Shown one piece after another: positions 25,329-33,448 of a stretch of DNA of 64,000 nucleotides. The notes beneath the pieces are model-generated. The model was not told where the DNA came from. It saw only the letters and a program-made list of their open reading frames with translations, and ran no database searches. Source of the stretch: Govania unica (lineage in GTDB: Bacteria > Pseudomonadota > Alphaproteobacteria > Sphingomonadales > Govanellaceae); contig NZ_JANWOI010000003.1 of NCBI RefSeq assembly GCF_027920805.1, forward strand, positions 248,001-312,000. The letters run 5' to 3'. A program made the translations under genes and the position numbers. Each line of letters starts with the position of its first letter. Positions within the stretch are counted from its first letter, which is position 1.

Positions 25329-27794
25329 TCAGTCGGTTTTTTTAACGCAATCTGCTTCGGTGACGAGACGCCGTGCAGGTGCCGCGGTGCGTCCGCTGGC
25401 GATCAGGGCTTGCAACTCCGCGAATTTGATGGCGAAGGTGCAGCCATAGATATGGATCGGCGCAAATGGAATTGTCGACATGATGCGCAGTCCATTGGTG
25501 CGGTCACCATGAAGATAGACCTTGTATGCGGTCGACATGGATCCATGTTTGGCCATTAGAAGGGCCAGGAAGCGATTGCGCTCGATCATATAGTTCCAGT
25601 ATTCGCTAGGCAGGTTAAGGAGCGGAACGCCCGGACCGACAAGTGAGGTGCAATATGTTGCACTCACAAGTTCAGGGTTGGGCATTACGCTAATCGTTCC
25701 GCGCTGCGCAGCCTCGATCAGCGCATGCAAGTCTTTGTCTACGACTTTCTTTGCCGGTGTTCCCGCCACGATGTTATTTGGCAGTTCATTATGCGATGCA
25801 CAGGCCAGCAAAAGCAGGTCGGTGATCGTGCAGGACGTGGTCAAGGTTTCGATGAATGTTGCAAAGGACGGGGAAAATAGACCTGCTTCGGCATCTCTAT
25901 GCAGAGGTGGGGCGGCGGGATTGAGGATACTGAAAACTTCGATACACATGCCGACAGTATTCATTTGTTCGGCTGTGGGGTTTGCAACAAAGCGGAATGT
26001 GCCGGTTCCGAGATGCGGTTCGTAATAGAGAATGGCGCCGCCATTGAAAGCGTAGGTGGCGTCTCCTTCGGCTTCGGTTGGGGTGCAGAGCAGGCGTTTC
26101 AGATCGATGATGATCGGTTGGTACTTGATGAGCTGGTAGCTCAGCAGCATACGCATCGGGGCATAAAAACAATGGCTCAGATAAGTAGTGCTTTGCTGTA
26201 CGGTCGCGAAGGGGTGCTCTTCGAGCAAGCGCCAGATCGTGAAGTTCAGGGGTTCCGGAGCTGTTAAGGGCAACGGGCGGTGGTCCATATCGAATTGAAT
26301 GTTTTCATAGGTGCAAACACTGCGCGCCACATATTTCATATAGGCATAGGAATTGTCGGCAAGTTCCTTGATAACGCTCACAATCATTTTCGATTGCAAT
26401 GGAATGTCCCGTTCTGTCTGAATGCCGGAGAGACCGAAGGGATCCATGCTGCGAATACGGTTTTGCGTCATGATCTTGCAGGCGATCAAATAGGTTTTGG
26501 CATTGAATTTTGGAATTTCATCTCTTTTGTAAAGTTCGATCCATGGGATAAGCCGATCGCAAACGGATTCGAAGAATGGTGAGCTTGATGTGATCATATC
26601 GCACAAGCCAGTGAGTATATTTGTCAGGTGTTGATATTTGACAAGGTCAGGACCTTTTTTTCCGCTGCACTCGCGAAAGGCGGCGAGCAGTCCATCATAA
26701 GTGGCGACTACGGAAAAATCAGAAAGACTGGTGATGATGTGCCTGATGTTGAGATAGGCATCCAGTTGCGCACGAAGCTCGCGGATATCACCATCACATA
26801 ATTGTGAGAGAATATAGCGCATTGCATCAGTGTGCAGATCAATCACAAAAGGCACGCGCCATTGGCAACCGAAATCGCCAATCACCGGATCGAGGCGATG
26901 CAGTTTTCCGGATAGAAGATCATAAATCGCATCATAGAGACATAATTTATCGAAGGCGATCCGATATTGCGTGAGGTCAAATGCAGGCGCTTTGGCTGGG
27001 CCTGGCCGACCTCCTGCTCCTGCTTTTCCCTTTGCCGGTGCCTTTGCCGGTGCCTTTGCCGGTGCAGCTGCAGCACCTTCAAGGATATGGATCTGTGCCA
27101 GCAGACGACCCGTGAAGATGGTGATGAATGCTCCCGTGTTTGCAGGCGTGAAGGCGACGTCGGCACCAAATTCTTCTATGGCCAACGGGTAAATCATTTT
27201 GTAATAGGTCAGAAAATTTACAATTTCTGGCGGGGTTCGATCTGCGAACAAAGTTCTTAAACGAGCTTGATCGGGCGTGCTTAGAGGCATGTCGTTGGTC
27301 AAGTTCAAGAAGAAGAGAAAATCGTCTGGATCAGCGTTCCTGAGTTGAAGGATCACACGATCAAGCAAAATTTGAGCGTCGGATTTTGGCACAGAACTAC
27401 TACTGCTGCTACTGCTGCCGGAGCCGCCGCTTACACTTGGGGATGCAGGAGATGGACTGGCTTTGGCTGGGGCTTTGGCCGGGGCCTGGAGCGTTCCGAT
27501 GCTTCCCAATAGTTCTGCATTCAACAGGCTACAGAATTTACGCGGAGTTTGGACTTCGAGATTTTGAAATTTTGCCAGGGCAACAGTATGACATGCGTTG
27601 TAATAGTCCGAAAATGTCCGAAGATCGTCGGGTGCAAGATTTGCGAGCAGGTTCTCATGTCCTTCTGCCCGCAATGTCGCATTGAGTTCTTGAAGAACCG
27701 GCTGACTAAAGGCCGGTGCGTGATCTTCGCTAACGCGAGCGAGGAGATTGGTTAAGGCTTTATGCGCGCGTATCAAGGAGGATGTCTGTTCCAT
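25329..27794 (-). CDS. Unrecognised 821-residue protein with internal duplication and low-complexity linkers
   Basis: I do not recognise this protein. It has no signal peptide and no clear membrane segment. Residues about 10-112 and 140-252 are diverged copies of one module: both have F-x-x-YY, a T-P pair (83-84 and 216-217, offset 133), an LL-x-x-I segment, and both end in PAKAPAKA. Linkers are poly-Ser (VSGGSGSSSSSSSSVPKSD, ~121-139) and Pro-Ala-Lys-Gly (~244-271). The C-terminal ~550 residues look like a mixed alpha-helical domain rich in Tyr, Cys and Ile. Base composition is visibly lower in GC than the neighbours. The start has GAGAGGACT upstream; a palindrome and a terminator make it a single-gene unit. 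Confidence 0.8.
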   Translation of the reverse strand: MEQTSSLIRAHKALTNLLARVSEDHAPAFSQPVLQELNATLRAEGHENLLANLAPDDLRTFSDYYNACHTVALAKFQNLEVQTPRKFCSLLNAELLGSIGTLQAPAKAPAKASPSPASPSVSGGSGSSSSSSSSVPKSDAQILLDRVILQLRNADPDDFLFFLNLTNDMPLSTPDQARLRTLFADRTPPEIVNFLTYYKMIYPLAIEEFGADVAFTPANTGAFITIFTGRLLAQIHILEGAAAAPAKAPAKAPAKGKAGAGGRPGPAKAPAFDLTQYRIAFDKLCLYDAIYDLLSGKLHRLDPVIGDFGCQWRVPFVIDLHTDAMRYILSQLCDGDIRELRAQLDAYLNIRHIITSLSDFSVVATYDGLLAAFRECSGKKGPDLVKYQHLTNILTGLCDMITSSSPFFESVCDRLIPWIELYKRDEIPKFNAKTYLIACKIMTQNRIRSMDPFGLSGIQTERDIPLQSKMIVSVIKELADNSYAYMKYVARSVCTYENIQFDMDHRPLPLTAPEPLNFTIWRLLEEHPFATVQQSTTYLSHCFYAPMRMLLSYQLIKYQPIIIDLKRLLCTPTEAEGDATYAFNGGAILYYEPHLGTGTFRFVANPTAEQMNTVGMCIEVFSILNPAAPPLHRDAEAGLFSPSFATFIETLTTSCTITDLLLLACASHNELPNNIVAGTPAKKVVDKDLHALIEAAQRGTISVMPNPELVSATYCTSLVGPGVPLLNLPSEYWNYMIERNRFLALLMAKHGSMSTAYKVYLHGDRTNGLRIMSTIPFAPIHIYGCTFAIKFAELQALIASGRTAAPARRLVTEADCVKKTD
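27031..27066 (-). repeat. Three 12-bp tandem repeats encoding the PAKA linker
   Basis: TTTGCCGGTGCC three times in a row on the plus strand, encoding Ala-Pro-Ala-Lys on the minus strand in the second linker of the unknown protein. The period is four codons, so copy-number change would alter linker length without shifting the frame. Confidence 0.85.
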
Positions 27795-27824
27795 GATAGT
27801 CCTCTCATTTTTACCGTTTTGGCA

Positions 27825-27844
27825 GTCTCGAAATATTTCAAGAC
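27825..27844. promoter_or_regulatory. 20-bp operator-like palindrome before the 821-residue gene
   Basis: GTCTCGAAATATTTCAAGAC is its own reverse complement at 18 of 20 positions and sits 30 bases upstream of the start codon. A second short inverted repeat, CTACTGACGGTAG, lies just beyond (27850-27862). A repressor or two-component-type binding site is plausible; no regulator gene is adjacent. Confidence 0.5.
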
Positions 27845-27883
27845 TAATCTACTGACGGTAGAGAGGTCGGTTTTGTGATGTGA

Positions 27884-27920
27884 AAAAAAGAACGCCACTC
27901 CAATGTCTGGAGCGGCGTTT
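27884..27920 (-). terminator. Intrinsic terminator of the DUF917 operon
   Basis: Stem AACGCCACTCCA (27892-27903) / TGGAGCGGCGTT (27909-27920), 12 bp with one mismatch, loop of five. On the minus strand it lies 40 bases past the DUF917 stop and is followed by seven T. It ends the hydantoinase-type cluster on this strand. Confidence 0.88.
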
Positions 27921-27959
27921 GCAATAGTCGCGGTGTGGAAAAGATGCTGTGGCGCAGGC

Positions 27960-29087
27960 TTAGGGAGCTGCGAGGATTTCAATCGGTTTGAAATCTTCAG
28001 CGATGTCGAAGGCCTTTGGTCCAAAGGCGGCAAGGGCTGCGGCCGTGCGCATTTTTTCGGGCGCACTGACGCCGATGATTTTGACGCGCTGACCGTATTT
28101 CAAGGCCTGGGTCGGAATGGGCTCGGCGGTTTCGCGATCGACCACGCAGATGAGATCGGGGACCACCGCGCGCATGATTCCGTCCACGCGGATAATGAGA
28201 TTCTCATTCTGAAAGACGAACTCCGCCGTGGATGGCTGTCCGTCGAGACTGGCGAGGGTGCAGCGGCCGACGGAAAAGCCTTCGGAGGTGCTGCGATCCA
28301 AGTCGGTGATCTTGCCGTCGAACAGGACATGGGCGTGGGGATAGGTCGTGGTGCCGCGCAAATAGTTGATGAGCGATGTGACCGGATCGCCTTTCATGCG
28401 GCCTTCGCGGATGGACGCGCCGATGCCGCGCGCGAGTGTGAGCGTATGATAGATCGCGGCTTTTTTCATATCGCGGCCGGACATGGGGAAGCAGGCGATG
28501 AAGACGCGGAGGCCCATTTGAATGGCAAGCGCGCGGGTCATTTGTTCGGCTTCGGTGTCGGTGCCGGCTTCGATGATGGAGCAGTTCAGATGTTCATCGG
28601 TAATAACGAGCGGTGTCGCGCGAATGCCATGCACGCTGAAGCTGTTCATCTGCAATTCGGGAAAGGCGCGGCCCATGCCATCGGCATCGATCACCGGAAG
28701 ATTGCGGCGGGCGCCGAGCATGAGCGGCACGAGCGAATTGCTGCCGCCAATTTCGGCGGGAATGAGGGCGTCGATCGGACGTCCCAGATACTGTTCGAGT
28801 TTGGCGAGGGCGTGCGTGATTTCGTCGCCGCAGATGAGCTTTTCAACTTGAACCGTCGGTGCACCGAACCCGGCAATGGAGCAGATGAGGGCGTCGTCAT
28901 CCACATCTTCGGCGGCGATGATGCGCGGGGCTCCGAATTCGCGAAAAGCTTCGCGCGCGATCAGGCGGCCGATATAGGGATCGCCTCCGCCGCCGGTGCC
29001 AAGAAAGGCCGCACCGCGTGCGAGGTCTTCGAGGTCGTCGATGTGAATGCTGTTGGTCATGTGCGGTGTCGGGTCCTGGATTTTCAT
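27960..29087 (-). CDS. DUF917 family protein (S-methyl thiohydantoin desulfurase domain type)
   Basis: A 375-residue DUF917 protein. The family is usually encoded beside hydantoinase-like HyuA proteins; one domain name for it refers to S-methyl-thiohydantoin desulfuration. The N-terminal glycine loop ARGAAFLGTGGGGDPYIGR, IPAEIGGSNSLVPL and VIDADGMGRAFPELQM are visible family motifs. The ATG at 29087 overlaps the stop of the racemase-like gene (ATGA), so the two are co-translated; the second Met (MTNSIHID, 29060) is less likely. It is the last gene before a terminator. Confidence 0.85.
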   Translation of the reverse strand: MKIQDPTPHMTNSIHIDDLEDLARGAAFLGTGGGGDPYIGRLIAREAFREFGAPRIIAAEDVDDDALICSIAGFGAPTVQVEKLICGDEITHALAKLEQYLGRPIDALIPAEIGGSNSLVPLMLGARRNLPVIDADGMGRAFPELQMNSFSVHGIRATPLVITDEHLNCSIIEAGTDTEAEQMTRALAIQMGLRVFIACFPMSGRDMKKAAIYHTLTLARGIGASIREGRMKGDPVTSLINYLRGTTTYPHAHVLFDGKITDLDRSTSEGFSVGRCTLASLDGQPSTAEFVFQNENLIIRVDGIMRAVVPDLICVVDRETAEPIPTQALKYGQRVKIIGVSAPEKMRTAAALAAFGPKAFDIAEDFKPIEILAAP

Positions 29088-29833
29088 GAGACGAGTTTCG
29101 GGATGGTGAAGCCCTTGATCGCTTTCGGCGATGGCGGGGGCCAGGCAATCGAACTTTGCGTGAGGCCAAGCGAGATCAGGCCGAAAGCTGTCATGACCGC
29201 AGTGCGGAGCGGATTGAGAACCGGCGCGGGATAGCCTGCGTCCTGAAGCGCCGCTGAAAGTTTTTCGCTGATGCCCAGAAACCCGGTGCAGCCGAGCAGG
29301 ATCACACTGGCTTTGTCCTGGGTGAGGGCAAGCAAGGATTGCTCGGTCAGCTTTTCGATCAGCAGTGTTTCGTTATGGGCGATGTCATTGACGGCGATAT
29401 CAATGGGGCGCACCGAGGCAAGTTTGTCCTGGACGCCATAAATTTTTGCATGATTTTCAAGTATCGGGCAGACCCGGTCGAGAATGGTCACGACACTGAA
29501 TTTATGGCCGAGCATGGCGGCCATATGCATGCCGGTTTCGCCGGGACCGAGAACCGGAATGGACACGGCCTCGCGGGCGGCGTCCAGGCCGGGGTCACCC
29601 ATGCAGTCGATGATGACGGCATCAATGCCTTCGTTCTGCGCTTCGATGGCGCGGCTCACGACGCCGACCGCTGAGAGCGCATCATCGAAGGCGCTTTCGA
29701 TCGAGGCGGGCCCGGTGTCGAGGCCGACTTGCGAAAAGGTCACGTCGATGAAATTGTCGAGGCCAGCAAGCTCGTCCAGTTTGGTCGGGCGCGGCGTGGT
29801 ATGCGGGGTGATGATACGGATTTTTTTGGTCAT
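29084..29833 (-). CDS. Asp/Glu/hydantoin racemase family protein
   Basis: A 249-residue two-cysteine racemase of the Asp/Glu/hydantoin superfamily. Cys77 in IIDCMGDPGL and Cys182 in LLGCTGFLG match in spacing the catalytic pair of known hydantoin racemases. GMHMAAMLGHKFSVVT is the usual central strand-loop. Its place between an NCS1 permease and a DUF917 gene favours a cyclic amide such as a 5-substituted hydantoin as substrate, but an AroM- or maleate-isomerase-like role is not excluded. Confidence 0.8.
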   Translation of the reverse strand: MTKKIRIITPHTTPRPTKLDELAGLDNFIDVTFSQVGLDTGPASIESAFDDALSAVGVVSRAIEAQNEGIDAVIIDCMGDPGLDAAREAVSIPVLGPGETGMHMAAMLGHKFSVVTILDRVCPILENHAKIYGVQDKLASVRPIDIAVNDIAHNETLLIEKLTEQSLLALTQDKASVILLGCTGFLGISEKLSAALQDAGYPAPVLNPLRTAVMTAFGLISLGLTQSSIAWPPPSPKAIKGFTIPKLVS

Positions 29834-29834
29834 G

Positions 29835-31133
29835 TCAGATGTCCTCTTTTTCCAGATGGAGTTTTGAGGACAGGGACGACAGGCGGTTCAGGCCGAGATA
29901 AATCAGAAAAGCGGTGGCGATGGCGTCACAGGCCGGTATCCCGGACAGGCTCACAATGCTGCGGGCGGAAAGTGTGCCGATGGCAATGGCGCTGCCCCAG
30001 GCGACAAAGGCAGTCCAGGAGATGCGCGGGCGATTGTGAAGGGTGCTGAGATCATAGACCTGCCGCCGCAACAAAAAGAAATCGGCAAGATAAATCCCGG
30101 TGATGGGCGGAATGGTGATGCCGAGCAGCATGAGATAGGGGCGTAGATAATCGCTGATGCCAAAGACGGCGAGGGCAATGCCGACGGTGCCGGCGGCGAT
30201 GACAACGCCCCATTGCGGCAAGCGTTCAAGAATGGTGGCGAGGCCGAGCGAACCGGAATAGAGATTGCCCGAATTGGTCGCCCAGGCCTTGAAGACCAGA
30301 AGAATGAGGGCTGGCGCGCCGAGCCCGAGACTGGTCATGATGATGACGATGTCTTTTTGCTGCGTGGCCACACTTGGGATCGCGGCCAGTAGCAGAACAG
30401 CCGGGAGGCCGATACCGAAGGTGACGCCGGACGCGAGGCGAGCATCACTCGGGGTGCGGGCGAAGCGGCTCAGGTCGGGGAAAATGGTGACGCTTGTGGC
30501 AAGTGCCCCGGCAATGGTGGAAATGCCGAAGCCGAGACCGATGGCATGGTCGGGCGTTGCGAAAAAACTCTCCATGGAGAGTGCGCGGGCTCCGAGCCAG
30601 GCGGTGATGCCGAGCATGATCATGAGCAAGGGCACGGTGATGTCCGACAGCCGTTGCAGCGCTTTGAAGCCATACATGGTGGTGATCACCATCATGATGC
30701 CGCCGATCAGAATATAGACTTGCGGCAGCAGATGAATATCGAACAAGGTGCTGGCGATATGATTGACGCTTTCGCCGAAAATTTGCGCGGTTACGCCAAA
30801 CCAGCCGAGCAGGGTCAGCGCCAGGACCACATTGATGAGACGCCCGCCAAGGGTCCCGAATGCGAACTGGGTTATGAGCGAGGTGGTGAGCCGGGATTTT
30901 GCCGCGACCGTGCCCGTCAACATGCCGAGCGTCATCAGCATCAGCCCGCCAATCAGAATGGCGAGGGTGCCGCGACCGAGGCCGAGCGCGAAACCGATTT
31001 CCGCCCCGGTGATGAAACCAGGCAGGGCGATCACGATGCCGATCTTGATCAGCGCGATGCGCCAGCCGCTGACTGTTTGGTCAGCAGGCACGGCGCTATG
31101 CGCGTAATCATCGGATTTGAATGCTCCGGCCAT
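29835..31133 (-). CDS. NCS1-type permease (cytosine/purine/hydantoin transporter)
   Basis: An inner-membrane transporter of about 432 residues with roughly 12 hydrophobic segments, of the CodB-like NCS1 family, which carries cytosine, allantoin, hydantoins and similar ring compounds with Na+ or H+. ALPGFITGAEIGFALGLG and LLGWFGVTAQIFGESV are typical helix 1 and 3 regions. The start at 31133 (MAGAFKSDDYA) is chosen because AAGGA lies 5 bases before it; an upstream Met at 31193 adds a non-hydrophobic extension. Only one base separates it from the racemase-like gene. Confidence 0.87.
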   Translation of the reverse strand: MAGAFKSDDYAHSAVPADQTVSGWRIALIKIGIVIALPGFITGAEIGFALGLGRGTLAILIGGLMLMTLGMLTGTVAAKSRLTTSLITQFAFGTLGGRLINVVLALTLLGWFGVTAQIFGESVNHIASTLFDIHLLPQVYILIGGIMMVITTMYGFKALQRLSDITVPLLMIMLGITAWLGARALSMESFFATPDHAIGLGFGISTIAGALATSVTIFPDLSRFARTPSDARLASGVTFGIGLPAVLLLAAIPSVATQQKDIVIIMTSLGLGAPALILLVFKAWATNSGNLYSGSLGLATILERLPQWGVVIAAGTVGIALAVFGISDYLRPYLMLLGITIPPITGIYLADFFLLRRQVYDLSTLHNRPRISWTAFVAWGSAIAIGTLSARSIVSLSGIPACDAIATAFLIYLGLNRLSSLSSKLHLEKEDI

Positions 31134-31197
31134 GGCGGGTCCTTGGTTACATCCCGCGGTTACGGGTTTGAACTGACTGAGCCTTGAGAGCAACGGG

Positions 31198-31222
31198 GGA
31201 ATGGCGGCGGTACCGCCATTCC
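31198..31222 (-). terminator. Hairpin between the TonB receptor and permease genes
   Basis: Perfect 10-bp arms GGAATGGCGG / CCGCCATTCC around a five-base loop, 16 bases after the receptor stop on the minus strand. The sequence that follows is not T-rich, so it may only weaken read-through into the permease gene or protect the upstream mRNA end. Confidence 0.45.
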
Positions 31223-31238
31223 CTATTGCAGGATCATA

Positions 31239-33383
31239 TTAGAACTTGTAGCTGGCCTCAACACCGTAGCTGCGCGGTTGGTTTGGAACGCGCAGGTCTG
31301 CTCCGGTGATTGACATGTTGGTGGCCCAGCGGGTGTTCGTCAGGTTCTTACCCCAGAGGGCGACGCTCCATTGCTCAGCTTCGAGCGAGAGTTTGCCGTC
31401 GACGAAGTCTTTGGTGCCGGTGCGAATGGTGTTGGTCATATCAAAAAAGAAACCGCCACGACGCTGGTACGCAGCATAGAGCACGAGATCCATGCCGTCA
31501 GACACAGGCTGTTTGTAGGTGGCCGCGGCATTGAAGGTGAAGGGTGGCACCAGCGGCGATTTGTTGCCAACGGCGAGTTCGGTGCCGATCAGAACGGCAT
31601 CGGGTTTTACCTCCCTGATGATCGAGTCGACGAAACCAACCCCCATGGTGAGGGTGAGCTTGTCGGTCGGATGGGCATTCACTTCAAGTTCCATCCCATC
31701 GATGTCGGAGGAGGGAATATTGATCGTGCGCGACAGCGCCGGGCCCGTCGGGTTGAACACCACAAAGGACAGGAACTGGTTGGTGTATTTGATATGGAAG
31801 AATGACCCGTTGACAGTCACGCGGTTGTCGGCGAACGCGCTTTTGAAACCGACTTCATAGTTTTTGGTTTCTTCGTTGTCGAACTTGAAATTCTGTTGGA
31901 AGCCGCCCGCCCGGAAACCTGTCGAATAGGTGGCGTAGGTCATGATGTCCGGCGTCCACTGATAGGACAACTGGACCTTTGGCTGAAGCTTTTTGAACTT
32001 TGCTTGGGCGAACGTATTTATACCCAGGCGATTTTCCGAGTCCTGCTTATCGTGATCGTAACGCAGCGAGACAGAGAGATCGAGCTCATCGGTAAAGTGA
32101 TAGCTGCCCTGACCGAAGACGGCCCAAGCTTCACCATGTGTGAACAGGTCCAGATTGGCGCTGAGTGGCAGGATCATATGGTCGCCAAGAAGGGGGCCTA
32201 CGCGCACAAACTGTGTGGTTCTTTTTTTCTGGTAGAAACCGCCGAACAACCATTGGAGCGGACCGTCGCCATTCGATGTCAGGCGCAGTTCGGTGTTGCG
32301 GATATTGGTGTAATAGCGGACATCCTGTCCCGTGCCGAGCGGGTAGGTGACGCCGCCAACGGTTACGGGAAGGTTCGTGTAGTCGGAATCACCATAGACA
32401 TTTTGCCGCACATCGGCCCAGCCGGTGATCGACGTGAGGGTGGCGAAGCCAAAGTCATAGTCGATCTTGAGCGAGGCATCGCGGAAGCGGGTATCCTCGC
32501 TGCCGATGATGTTGCTGGTGGCGCCTGGGTGCGTCACGTCATCGAGATTGGAATACCGAACGACGCCGGGAGCGAGCCCGGTTATGCGAGGGACTTTATC
32601 CTGAATGCAGCAGCTATCGGTACCGTCAGACCAGGAGCCGCGCAGGTTCACTTTGAGAGCTTCGTTGCGATATTGGAGCTGCGCGCGCCCGAGCTTCTGA
32701 TCCCCGAAGCTAATGCGCTGGCCGCGGCTGTTTTTAATCAGGCCATCGCTGTCGCGATATTGGCCGCTCAGCCGGAAGAACAGCATATCCTGGACAATGG
32801 GGCCCGAGACGTTGGCGTTGATGCGGTAGCTGTTGGCATTACCGTAGGAGCCCTTGATCGACCCTTCGAGATCATTGGTCGGCTGTCGGGTCACGATGTT
32901 GAGCGCGCCGGCGATGGCACCCTGACCGAAGAGGGCACCCTGAGGACCTTTCAAGACTTCGATGCGTTCGATGTCGATCAGATCCTGATTGAGGAAATCG
33001 TTCGAGCTCATCTGGACGCCGTCAATGATGATGGCGACCGGCGGCAAGGCGCCCTGCGCGCTTGACAGGCCGCGCATGGTCATGAAGCTTTCGTTCGAGC
33101 GAAAGGTTTCACGGACCAGCAGGTTTGGTGTTTGGCTGGCGAAGTCACGTACGTTGTAGACATTGGCGCGTTCGATTTGCACGGCGCTGAACACCGTCAT
33201 GGATTCAGGAACTTCCTGAAGTTTTTCGGCGCGTTTACGTGAGGTGACGATGATTTCTTCGATGGTGCCGCTGTTCTCCGCCGCCGCGGCGGGGGCGGCG
33301 AAAACGGGAGTGCCGTTGAAGGCGATCAGGGCCGTAGTGGCCAGAAGCCCTGCTGTGCAAAGAGTTCTTGTGATCTTGGTCAT
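31239..33383 (-). CDS. TonB-dependent outer-membrane receptor
   Basis: A 714-residue TonB-dependent receptor of the type common in Sphingomonad-like bacteria. A signal peptide (KITRTLCTAGLLATTALIAF... cut near VFAAPA) is followed by the TonB box region EEIIVTSRKRAEKLQEVPES, the plug (MRGLSSAQGALPPVAIIIDG, IERIEVLKGPQGALFGQG) and a beta-barrel ending in YKF. MTKI at 33383 is the start: GGAGGATAAGGACGAG lies just upstream. Its position inside a hydantoinase/permease cluster suggests it imports that cluster's substrate. Confidence 0.92.
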   Translation of the reverse strand: MTKITRTLCTAGLLATTALIAFNGTPVFAAPAAAAENSGTIEEIIVTSRKRAEKLQEVPESMTVFSAVQIERANVYNVRDFASQTPNLLVRETFRSNESFMTMRGLSSAQGALPPVAIIIDGVQMSSNDFLNQDLIDIERIEVLKGPQGALFGQGAIAGALNIVTRQPTNDLEGSIKGSYGNANSYRINANVSGPIVQDMLFFRLSGQYRDSDGLIKNSRGQRISFGDQKLGRAQLQYRNEALKVNLRGSWSDGTDSCCIQDKVPRITGLAPGVVRYSNLDDVTHPGATSNIIGSEDTRFRDASLKIDYDFGFATLTSITGWADVRQNVYGDSDYTNLPVTVGGVTYPLGTGQDVRYYTNIRNTELRLTSNGDGPLQWLFGGFYQKKRTTQFVRVGPLLGDHMILPLSANLDLFTHGEAWAVFGQGSYHFTDELDLSVSLRYDHDKQDSENRLGINTFAQAKFKKLQPKVQLSYQWTPDIMTYATYSTGFRAGGFQQNFKFDNEETKNYEVGFKSAFADNRVTVNGSFFHIKYTNQFLSFVVFNPTGPALSRTINIPSSDIDGMELEVNAHPTDKLTLTMGVGFVDSIIREVKPDAVLIGTELAVGNKSPLVPPFTFNAAATYKQPVSDGMDLVLYAAYQRRGGFFFDMTNTIRTGTKDFVDGKLSLEAEQWSVALWGKNLTNTRWATNMSITGADLRVPNQPRSYGVEASYKF

Positions 33384-33448
33384 TGTCTCGTCCTTATCCT
33401 CCATACTATGTGTGATGCTTGTGGCACACGTTTGTTTTTTGTTTTTGA

